Position numbers and translations under genes: made by a program. Shown piece by piece: positions 15,408-21,902 of a stretch of DNA of 27,817 nt. The notes beneath the pieces were generated by a model. That model was not told the origin of the DNA, did not search any database, and saw only the letters and a list, made by a program, of their open reading frames with translations. The DNA comes from an uncultured Bacteroidota bacterium (GTDB taxonomy: Bacteria > Bacteroidota > Ignavibacteria > UBA10030 > UBA8401): contig CALETH010000038.1 of assembly GCA_937920105.1 (NCBI GenBank), positions 1-27,817 of the forward strand, in the 5' to 3' direction. The number at the start of each line of letters is the position of its first letter. Position 1 is the stretch's first letter.

Positions 15408-17081
15408 ATGTGGACCAAATCTCGTTTTTCTCGTACGATTGCTGTATGGATGTTACTTTCTACAGCAATATTTGCCCAAACAAAAGTTTGGGTGCCAGAT
15501 GCAAATTTTAGGATTGCTCTCATCACCAACACACCAAATTATAATATTACTTCAGGTGTTGGAGATACCATTATTGTACCCAATATTGCTGCTGTAGATA
15601 CGTTAAATATTGATGGTAGTTTTACCTATAATTTGCGGGGAATAGAAAAATTTATAAACTTATTATATCTGCAGTGTTCTAGTAATGGTATTGATACGTT
15701 AGACTTGAGTAATAATATAAATTTACAATATTTAAACTGTAGCAATAATGGTCTCAAATATTTAAATATAAGTAACAATATAAATTTACAATATTTAGAT
15801 TGTCATTTTAATCGATTAAAATCATTATTAGATGTCAGTCAGAATGTGAATTTGCAATATTTAGATTGTTCTGATAATCAATTAACGGTATTAGACGTAA
15901 GCAAAAATATAAACTTACAAACGTTGGATTGTAGTTATAACAATCTTACTATACTAAATGTAAATCAGAATATAAATTTGGTAGGATTGTGGTGCCATTC
16001 TAACCAACTCAGTAATTTAGACATAAGTCAGAATGTGAATTTGCAAAAATTAAATTGTGGTGCTAATCCACTAATAATATTAGATGTAAGTAATAATGTG
16101 AACTTACAAGAATTATATTGTTATTCTAACCAACTCAGTGCCTTAGATGTTAGCAAGAATGTAAATTTGCAAAATTTATGGTGTGAGGGTAATAACTTTT
16201 CCCTACTTCTCAATCTTGCAAAGAATACCAAACTTACGGAGATAAAAGTTGACATAAATCCAAATCTCCAAACACTCTTTGTATGGCAAAACCCATTACC
16301 ACAAGGAGTAACGTTAACTAAAGATGCCGCAACAACACTTGTCGTTCCGAAAAGTACATCAACTAATCCATTACTCACTACATTTTCATCGGGCTACTAC
16401 ATTTTTGATACTACCGGTGCCATAATGAATGTAACACAATCTCCATCGAATAATGGAACACTAACAGTAACTGCAAACTCCAATCCAACCATAGTAGGTA
16501 CTCTTCCCAACGGTATCACCACACTTGCCAAAGAACGATATTGGAGTTTTAGTGGTGGTGGGCTTACAGGATTAAAATATGACCTCATTATTGATTTGAC
16601 ATTACTTAAAGGAATTACAGATTTTAATAAATTAAAAGTATTATGGAGAAGTGATAATACAAAATCATGGAGTCTTGTAAATAGTAATTATATAGAATAT
16701 CATACCCCTTATATAAGAGTAAATAATTTCCCATTTTTTGGAGAATTTGCCATTGGTGGAGATGCAAGCAATCCAAGTTTGCCAGTAGTTGAAGAAACAA
16801 GAAAAGAAGTTTTACCAACCACCTATAGTGTTTCCCAAAACTATCCCAATCCGTTCAATCCAACAACAACAATTAATTATCAAATTCCAACCAATACATT
16901 TGTAACACTCAAAGTGTATGATGTGTTAGGAAAAGAAATAACGACATTGGTGAATAAAGAAATGAAAGTCGGAACTTACACAATTAATTTTGATGCAAGT
17001 TCACTTTCTGGCGGAATGTATTTTTATAAATTAACTGCAGGTAATTTTAGTGAAGTGAAGAAAATGGTGTTGGTGAAATAG
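15408..17081 (+). CDS. Secreted leucine-rich-repeat protein with C-terminal sorting tail
   Basis: A 557-residue protein. The signal peptide is at residues 1-23 (TIAVWMLLSTAIFAQ). LRR block at residues 85-275: nine units of consensus LQxLxCxxNxLxxLDVSxNxN, seven of 21 residues and two of 22, with a Cys at the first turn and alternating Asn. A beta-rich region follows (about 310-470; GTLPNGITTLAKERYWSFSG). The last ~82 residues are the sorting tail (SQNYPNPFNPTTT, TLKVYDVLGKE, GGMYFYKLTAG), differing from the tail of the NHL protein at 1-2323 at 18 positions by my alignment. The expected route is Sec export and then type IX secretion, with the tail removed or used for anchoring. LRRs suggest protein or glycan binding; the ligand is unknown. 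Divergent from nuo. Confidence 0.88.
   Translation: MWTKSRFSRTIAVWMLLSTAIFAQTKVWVPDANFRIALITNTPNYNITSGVGDTIIVPNIAAVDTLNIDGSFTYNLRGIEKFINLLYLQCSSNGIDTLDLSNNINLQYLNCSNNGLKYLNISNNINLQYLDCHFNRLKSLLDVSQNVNLQYLDCSDNQLTVLDVSKNINLQTLDCSYNNLTILNVNQNINLVGLWCHSNQLSNLDISQNVNLQKLNCGANPLIILDVSNNVNLQELYCYSNQLSALDVSKNVNLQNLWCEGNNFSLLLNLAKNTKLTEIKVDINPNLQTLFVWQNPLPQGVTLTKDAATTLVVPKSTSTNPLLTTFSSGYYIFDTTGAIMNVTQSPSNNGTLTVTANSNPTIVGTLPNGITTLAKERYWSFSGGGLTGLKYDLIIDLTLLKGITDFNKLKVLWRSDNTKSWSLVNSNYIEYHTPYIRVNNFPFFGEFAIGGDASNPSLPVVEETRKEVLPTTYSVSQNYPNPFNPTTTINYQIPTNTFVTLKVYDVLGKEITTLVNKEMKVGTYTINFDASSLSGGMYFYKLTAGNFSEVKKMVLVK
15660..16232 (+). repeat. Nine tandem 63-66 bp LRR-coding repeats
   Basis: Units begin at 15660, 15723, 15786 (66 bp), 15852, 15915, 15978, 16041, 16104 and 16167 (66 bp). 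Copies are similar at DNA level: units six and eight share ATTCTAACCAACTCAGT (15997-16013 and 16123-16139), exactly 126 bp apart. Such homogeneity allows copy number to change by slippage or recombination without breaking the frame. Confidence 0.85.
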
Positions 17082-17122
17082 TATTTTAGTAATGAAGTAA
17101 ATAAGTGTGTGAGAAAAAATAA

Positions 17123-17142
17123 CCCCGACATTTATGTCGGGG
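17123..17142. repeat. Perfect hairpin repeat CCCCGACA-TTTA-TGTCGGGG
   Basis: Arms of 8 bp pair perfectly around TTTA, 41 bp after the LRR-gene stop. There is no T-run after it, so it is not a textbook terminator on either strand, though it could stabilise an mRNA end. A decayed relative lies at 10111-10126. Confidence 0.65.
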
Positions 17143-17160
17143 AAATATACAAAAAGAAAA

Positions 17161-17176
17161 TTGGACTTTAGTCCAA
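17161..17176. repeat. Perfect hairpin TTGGACT-TT-AGTCCAA
   Basis: A second short palindrome, 18 bp after the CCCCGACA hairpin, with 7-bp arms and a 2-nt loop. Together they look like a composite intergenic element. The rest of the 251-bp gap to 17332 shows only a G-rich GAGGGCGAGAGGGG patch and the putative promoter at 17269. Confidence 0.55.
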
Positions 17177-17268
17177 ATCTGTAACGATTGACTGTGTGAG
17201 GGCGAGAGGGGATTTAGGGTGTGTCATCTATAGGATTCCTTCTTTTTGTTTTTATTAACATTATACTA

Positions 17269-17297
17269 TTGACAAAGAGGAAGAAATTTTATATTTT
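17269..17297 (+). promoter_or_regulatory. Possible promoter of the M23 peptidase gene
   Basis: A perfect TTGACA (17269-17274) is followed by an AT-rich -10 region: TATATT at 15 nt or TATTTT at 17 nt. It lies about 35-40 nt before the ATG at 17333. The imperfect -10 keeps confidence moderate. Confidence 0.4.
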
Positions 17298-17332
17298 TTC
17301 AGCGGTAATAATCACATTAAGAAAGTTCAGTA

Positions 17333-18283
17333 ATGAAACGAAAAAAGGTTATACTTTATTATTCCGAAGATACAGTTACTTATAAAGAAGTCAATTCTAC
17401 ACTTCATTATGCAAAATATATTACTTACGGAGTAGTTGGTGCCGTTATCCTTCTTTTTAGTATCAATATTTTTTTCGGAGAAATTGCTACGAATGCAACA
17501 TTGATAAAAGAAAATGATATTTTGAAAAAGGAAATCAAAACACTTCATGCAAATTTGTTAGAAGTGACAACTACAATGGATAAACTTGCAAAACAAGATA
17601 ACGAACTTCGTTTAGCAGTCAACCTTCCAACAATAGATGATGATACACGAAACTTGGGAATTGGTGGTACCGAAATTCCAAAAACATTAGGAATTAATTC
17701 TCAAGATGTTAGTGAAGTATTATCTTCTTCAAAACAGATGTTAGATAAAATAGAACGAGAAATAGAGTTCCAAAAAACAAGTTATCAAAACATCTACAAA
17801 AAATCTGAAGAAAATAAAGTCTACTTTGCATCACTTCCAGCAATCAAACCAATGAACGGAACATTTTCTTATCATGGATATGGAATGCGAGTTCATCCGA
17901 TTTTAGGAGTTTGGAAAAAACACGAAGGAATAGATATTCACGGTGAAACAGGCAGACCCGTCTACGCAACTGGTGATGGAACAGTAGAAGCAGCAGGAAG
18001 GTCAGGAAGTGGTTATGGTATTGTTATAAAGATAAACCATGGTTTTGGCTATAAGACCATTTATGGACATCTTTCTAAAGTTGCTGTACAACCCGGAAGA
18101 AAGGTGAAGCGAGGAGATTTAATTGCTTATTGTGGTTCAACCGGTTTATCAACAGCACCACATTTGCATTATGAAGTAGAATATAACGGAAAAAAAATGA
18201 ATCCTGTTGAGTATTTTGTTGATGATGTAGATTATAGAAAAATACGGGAACAGTTAGCAGCAAATTCAGGAACTAACGATTAA
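17333..18283 (+). CDS. M23 (LytM-type) metallopeptidase, membrane-anchored
   Basis: A 316-residue protein. It has a short cytoplasmic N-terminus (KRKKVILYYSEDTVTYKEV, as in Bacteroidota M23 proteins), one membrane segment at about 29-49, a coiled-coil stretch at about 55-95, and a C-terminal LytM domain at about 175-292. Zinc ligands are intact: HEGIDIH (H197, D201) and HLH (H277, H279), with another catalytic His in IYGHLSKV (H246). It acts in the periplasm, cutting peptidoglycan cross-links or regulating amidases. The intact ligands argue for a real enzyme rather than an EnvC-like activator. The DUF2795 gene follows 24 bp later. Confidence 0.92.
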   Translation: MKRKKVILYYSEDTVTYKEVNSTLHYAKYITYGVVGAVILLFSINIFFGEIATNATLIKENDILKKEIKTLHANLLEVTTTMDKLAKQDNELRLAVNLPTIDDDTRNLGIGGTEIPKTLGINSQDVSEVLSSSKQMLDKIEREIEFQKTSYQNIYKKSEENKVYFASLPAIKPMNGTFSYHGYGMRVHPILGVWKKHEGIDIHGETGRPVYATGDGTVEAAGRSGSGYGIVIKINHGFGYKTIYGHLSKVAVQPGRKVKRGDLIAYCGSTGLSTAPHLHYEVEYNGKKMNPVEYFVDDVDYRKIREQLAANSGTND

Positions 18284-18307
18284 CCATTTATTATAGAGGA
18301 ATGAATT

Positions 18308-18532
18308 ATGATTTGGACTATGGAATTGGCGTCCTACCTTGAAGATGCTCCATGGCCTGCAACAAAAGAGGAATTGATTGACTATGCAGTGAGAACAGGT
18401 GCGCCAACAGAACTTATCGAAAATTTACAAGAATTAGAAGATAATGAGGATTCATACGAAAATATAGAAGAAATTTGGCCAGATTATCCTACTGGCAATG
18501 ATTTCTTTTATGAAGATGAAGAAGAATATTAA
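18308..18532 (+). CDS. Small acidic DUF2795-type protein
   Basis: A 74-residue, strongly acidic protein with no signal peptide. WTMELASYLEDAPWPATKEE and LIDYAVRTGAPTELIENLQE match the DUF2795 pattern as it appears in Bacteroidota-Chlorobi genomes, where this tiny gene is widely conserved. The C-terminus is nearly all Asp, Glu and Tyr (FFYEDEEEY). AGAGGA at 18295-18300 lies 7 nt before the ATG and supports the start. Function is unknown. A terminator-like hairpin follows 24 bp after the stop, which suggests that the M23-DUF2795 unit ends here. Confidence 0.85.
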   Translation: MIWTMELASYLEDAPWPATKEELIDYAVRTGAPTELIENLQELEDNEDSYENIEEIWPDYPTGNDFFYEDEEEY

Positions 18533-18556
18533 ATACCCAATAAAATAGAAATTGTA

Positions 18557-18597
18557 AAAAACCCAGTGAAAGCAAATTGCAATGCTGGGTTTTTTTA
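18557..18597 (+). terminator. Terminator-like hairpin with T7 run, overlapping the Omp85 gene start
   Basis: AAACCCAG (18559-18566) pairs with CTGGGTTT (18585-18592) and the downstream strand runs into a T stretch (18590-18596). The inner segment has a further AGCA/TGCT pairing. It ends only 6 nt before the ATG at 18603 and its loop contains another in-frame ATG (18582). Confidence 0.75.
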
Positions 18598-18602
18598 TTG
18601 AT

Positions 18603-20669
18603 ATGTTCATACATCGAAAAAAATATTATTTCATTATAATTTTCATATTATTATTGTATCCACTGATAGCACAAGCACAAAAAGTAGATACAACAAAATA
18701 TGAAATTAATGCTATTGAGTTTATTATTAATGGTGATATTAAAGAAACAGAATTACGTTCTCTAATGCAAACCATAGAAACACCATCATGGTTTTCTAAA
18801 TTTCTTTATTATAAAGTTTCAGAAAAAATAGGAAACCCAACTGAATATTTTGACCCAATTACATTTGGAGAAGATATTCAAAAAATAAAATTAAAACTTG
18901 AAGATTTTGGATATTTTCACTCTTCTATAGATACAACCCTACAATACAATACTCACACTGTAGATATTACAATTTCTATCAACACCAACCAACGTTCATA
19001 TTTAGACACAGTAAATATTTCTGGTATAGAAAATATCGCTTCTGATATTCGTGAAGATATTCTTAACAATACATCTCTTCAAAAAGGAGACCCATACATT
19101 GTAGAAAATATAGAAAAAGAAAATGCACGCATTTTTAGAATATTTTATTCAAGCGGATATCGACTTGCTGAATTAAAAAAAATTACTCCGTTACGATATT
19201 TATCAACCAATAATATTTCACTCACTATGGAATACAATGCTGGGAAAAGATATTATTTTGGAGAAATTACGATTATTCCTGATACCACAGAAGAAAAAAA
19301 AGAAATTCCCCGAGAAGTTATCACACGTCAATTAGATTTTCAATATGCACATTTATTTAATGAATACAAACGTAGCGAAGGAGAGCAAAATCTTAATCGT
19401 CTCGGACTTTTTGAAAGTGCAAGAATTCGAACAGCACAATTACCAGATAGTAATGCGACAGCATTTCCAATTGTCATAACATATTCATTGTTGGATATGC
19501 AAGAGTTGACACCAGAAATTTTAATGAATGATGAAAATGAATCATTTACTTTTGGTATTGGGTTGGGATATAGCCATAAAAATTTATTTAACAATGCAAC
19601 ATCATTTTCTATTCGTTCACGAGCAAGAGCACAAGCATTAGATAGATTATATTTTCCTGGATTGCTTCGTTATGGATTAAAAGAAAACACATTATTAACC
19701 AAAGCCGATATACAAATGCAAATTGCTCAACCATATTTTTTTAGTAATAAATTGAGTGTAAGTTTTAATGTTGGAGTGGAAGTTGAAAAACAATACAATG
19801 TTTTTTTTAATATTGTGAGAAGTCGATTACGTTTCATCAATAAATTTGCGACCTACACTTTAGGTTTTGGAGAATATACCATTGAACGCAGTGATAAAGA
19901 CGTTATCAATCCACAACTTTCTACTATTATTGATACTACAATAGCACCGGAAGTAACAAGACAGTTTAATAATATTATTTCTTTTACGTTACAAAGAGAT
20001 AAAACTAATAATATTTTTTCTCCATCAGAAGGATTTTTTCATTCTGGAACAATTGAAGAAGCAGGCTTTATCTCATCTCTTTTGGATAATTTGGGTTCAA
20101 ATCTTCCGTACTCACAATATCTTAAATTTTCTTTTTTGGGAAGACATTATTTTGCAACCAATCAATTGCGAAGTAATATTTTTGCAATAAAATTACGTGG
20201 TGGAGTTGCTGGATTATATAACTCCAATAATCAAACACCGATTATTCAGCAACGAAGGTTTTTTCAAGGAGGGAGTGGAAGTGTTCGTGGATGGGCTTCG
20301 CGAACATTAGCAACATTTCCTAATCCCGACCAAGGTGGAAATATTTTTATTGATGGAAGTATTGAACAACGATTACAATTTTTTCCAACCGCATCACAAA
20401 AATTATTAGGAATACAATTAAATGCAATTTGGGGAATTTTCTTTTTTGATTATGGAAATTTATGGAATCGTTTAGAAGATATGCATCTTTCACAAATTGC
20501 ACTTGCGTTTGGTGGTGGACTTCGCTATGAGACAATTATCGGACCAATTCGTTTTGATGTTGGATTTAAATTATATGACCCTTCGGAAAAACCATATTAT
20601 CAGTGGATTTTTAAACGGAAATTTCTTTCATCCACTACAATCCATTTTGGATTAGGACATGCGTTTTAA
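18603..20669 (+). CDS. Omp85-family outer-membrane assembly/translocation protein (BamA/TamA-like)
   Basis: A 688-residue protein from the ATG at 18603, which places the signal peptide at the very N-terminus (KKYYFIIIFILLLYPLIAQA). The alternative ATG at 18582 lies in a terminator loop and adds seven unlikely residues. Periplasmic POTRA-like units occupy about 28-300, the clearest being SYLDTVNISGIENIASDIRE followed by KGDPYIVENIEKENARI. The C-terminal barrel carries the Omp85 loop-6 motif GGSGSVRGW and ends in aromatic Phe (HFGLGHAF), the usual outer-membrane insertion signal. Length and POTRA number suit TamA-like or minor Omp85 proteins better than the main BamA (usually about 800 residues). 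No partner (TamB, Skp/OmpH) is adjacent. Confidence 0.85.
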   Translation: MFIHRKKYYFIIIFILLLYPLIAQAQKVDTTKYEINAIEFIINGDIKETELRSLMQTIETPSWFSKFLYYKVSEKIGNPTEYFDPITFGEDIQKIKLKLEDFGYFHSSIDTTLQYNTHTVDITISINTNQRSYLDTVNISGIENIASDIREDILNNTSLQKGDPYIVENIEKENARIFRIFYSSGYRLAELKKITPLRYLSTNNISLTMEYNAGKRYYFGEITIIPDTTEEKKEIPREVITRQLDFQYAHLFNEYKRSEGEQNLNRLGLFESARIRTAQLPDSNATAFPIVITYSLLDMQELTPEILMNDENESFTFGIGLGYSHKNLFNNATSFSIRSRARAQALDRLYFPGLLRYGLKENTLLTKADIQMQIAQPYFFSNKLSVSFNVGVEVEKQYNVFFNIVRSRLRFINKFATYTLGFGEYTIERSDKDVINPQLSTIIDTTIAPEVTRQFNNIISFTLQRDKTNNIFSPSEGFFHSGTIEEAGFISSLLDNLGSNLPYSQYLKFSFLGRHYFATNQLRSNIFAIKLRGGVAGLYNSNNQTPIIQQRRFFQGGSGSVRGWASRTLATFPNPDQGGNIFIDGSIEQRLQFFPTASQKLLGIQLNAIWGIFFFDYGNLWNRLEDMHLSQIALAFGGGLRYETIIGPIRFDVGFKLYDPSEKPYYQWIFKRKFLSSTTIHFGLGHAF

Positions 20670-20683
20670 AAAATCTTAATGAT

Positions 20684-20767
20684 TGTCATTCCCGCATGCT
20701 TTTAGCGGGAATCCATATTTTTAATTTGTAAATTCTGGATGCCCAATAAAAATATTTGGGCATGACA
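20684..20767. repeat. 84-bp multi-stem palindromic element (MITE-like)
   Basis: Outer arms TGTCAT (20684-20689)/ATGACA (20762-20767) enclose two hairpins: ATTCCCGC (20688-20695)/GCGGGAAT (20705-20712) and TGCCCAA (20740-20746)/TTGGGCA (20756-20762). ATCCA (20711-20715) also pairs with TGGAT (20736-20740), giving a branched fold. It lies between the Omp85 and holB genes and is a longer member of the family seen at 2339-2366. Confidence 0.7.
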
Positions 20768-20787
20768 AAAGATTTTTAAATTCTTCT

Positions 20788-21902
20788 ATGAACAACTGGA
20801 ATAAAATTATCGGGCAGAATACCGTAAAGCAAATTTTCAAACGAGTGATAGAAAATAATACACTTGCTCATGCCTATTTATTGTGGGGGCAGGAAGGTGT
20901 TGGAAAAGATGCACTCGCGATAGAATTTGCACGAACACTTTTATGTGAACAAAAAAAAACATTTGTTGTATGGAATGTCCATCCTGTAAAAAAATATCCA
21001 TACTTCAACATCCAAATCTAAAATTTATTTTTGCACTACCTGGAATTTCTGAAAGTGGAGAAGAAGAAAAAATCCAAAATGATGTAAGAGAAGAAATCCG
21101 AAAACAGTTATCAGAAAAAGCACACAATCCGTATTTTAAAATTTCCATACAAAAAGCGAACACCATAAGTATTGGAATGATACGAGAAATTCGTAAAGAA
21201 ACATCACTTGCCTCGTATGAAGAAGGAAAAAAAATCTTTATCATCTCACAAGCAGAAATGATGAATGAAGCCGCATCTAACGCATTGTTAAAAATTTTAG
21301 AAGAACCACCAGTAGATACAATATTTTTTTTTACTACATCACGAAAAGAAAAATTACTTTCCACAATACTTTCACGATGTCAAAGTATTCAATGCAATAT
21401 TCTTTCCGAAGAAAAAATAGCAGAAGCGTTAGAGAAAAATTATTCTATAGAAAATCAAAACGCAAAAATCCTTGCACGCATATCCAACGGAAGTTATACA
21501 CGAGCAATTGAACTTCTTTCCGAAGATATTTCGGAACAACGAAAAGAAGTTGTGCAATTTTTGCGAGCAGTACTGGCAAATTCTGTAATGAAATTTTTTG
21601 AAGAAAACGAAAACTATCTTACCACCTCCAACAAAAAATCTGTAGAGCAACTTTTTTCATTAACATTAATGTGGATGCGAGATGTACTTATTTTAAAAGA
21701 ACGTGGAGCAGAAGGAATTATCAACCAAGACCAACAAGAAGATTTACAAAAATTTCTTTCCAAATTTGGAAATGCAAATATTTCTGCTGCAATAGAAACA
21801 CTAGAAAATTCTTTAGAACTTCTTCGCCGAAATGTCTATCTTCCACTCATTATTATTTCGTTATCAATTCAACTCAAAAAAATTCTTTATGTACAATTAT
21901 AA
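20788..21902 (+). CDS. holB: DNA polymerase III subunit delta', interrupted by a -1 frameshift
   Basis: Clamp-loader AAA+ subunit. The first frame (20788 on) has IIGQNTVKQIF, AHAYLLWGQEGVGKDALA (P-loop) and LLCEQKK. The second frame resumes with ICCMECPSCKKISILQHPNL, which carries the zinc-knuckle cysteines. It then shows ASNALLKILEEPP and TTSRKEKLLSTILSRCQSIQ (sensor region), and ends with the helical collar. The junction is a run of nine A (20951-20959): ten A would give one continuous protein of about 371 residues, normal for the family. The first frame otherwise stops at 21021. The zero-frame codons read CAA AAA AAA ACA, so an A AAA AAA slip heptamer sits in the right phase for -1 ribosomal slippage. 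The 3' end overlaps the metG start by 14 nt. Essential in known bacteria, so a true knockout is unlikely. Confidence 0.87.

Noticed and set aside
15660..16232. CRISPR-like array from regularly spaced DNA repeats
   Set aside because: The 63-bp periodicity is coding LRR with drifted repeats and no unique spacers between constant units.
18582..18602. Longer start for the Omp85 protein at ATG 18582
   Set aside because: This ATG lies in the loop of a terminator-like hairpin and adds seven residues before an otherwise complete signal peptide.
21832..21888. Longer metG start at ATG 21832
   Set aside because: The added 19 residues are holB sequence read in another frame and do not resemble the MetRS N-terminus.
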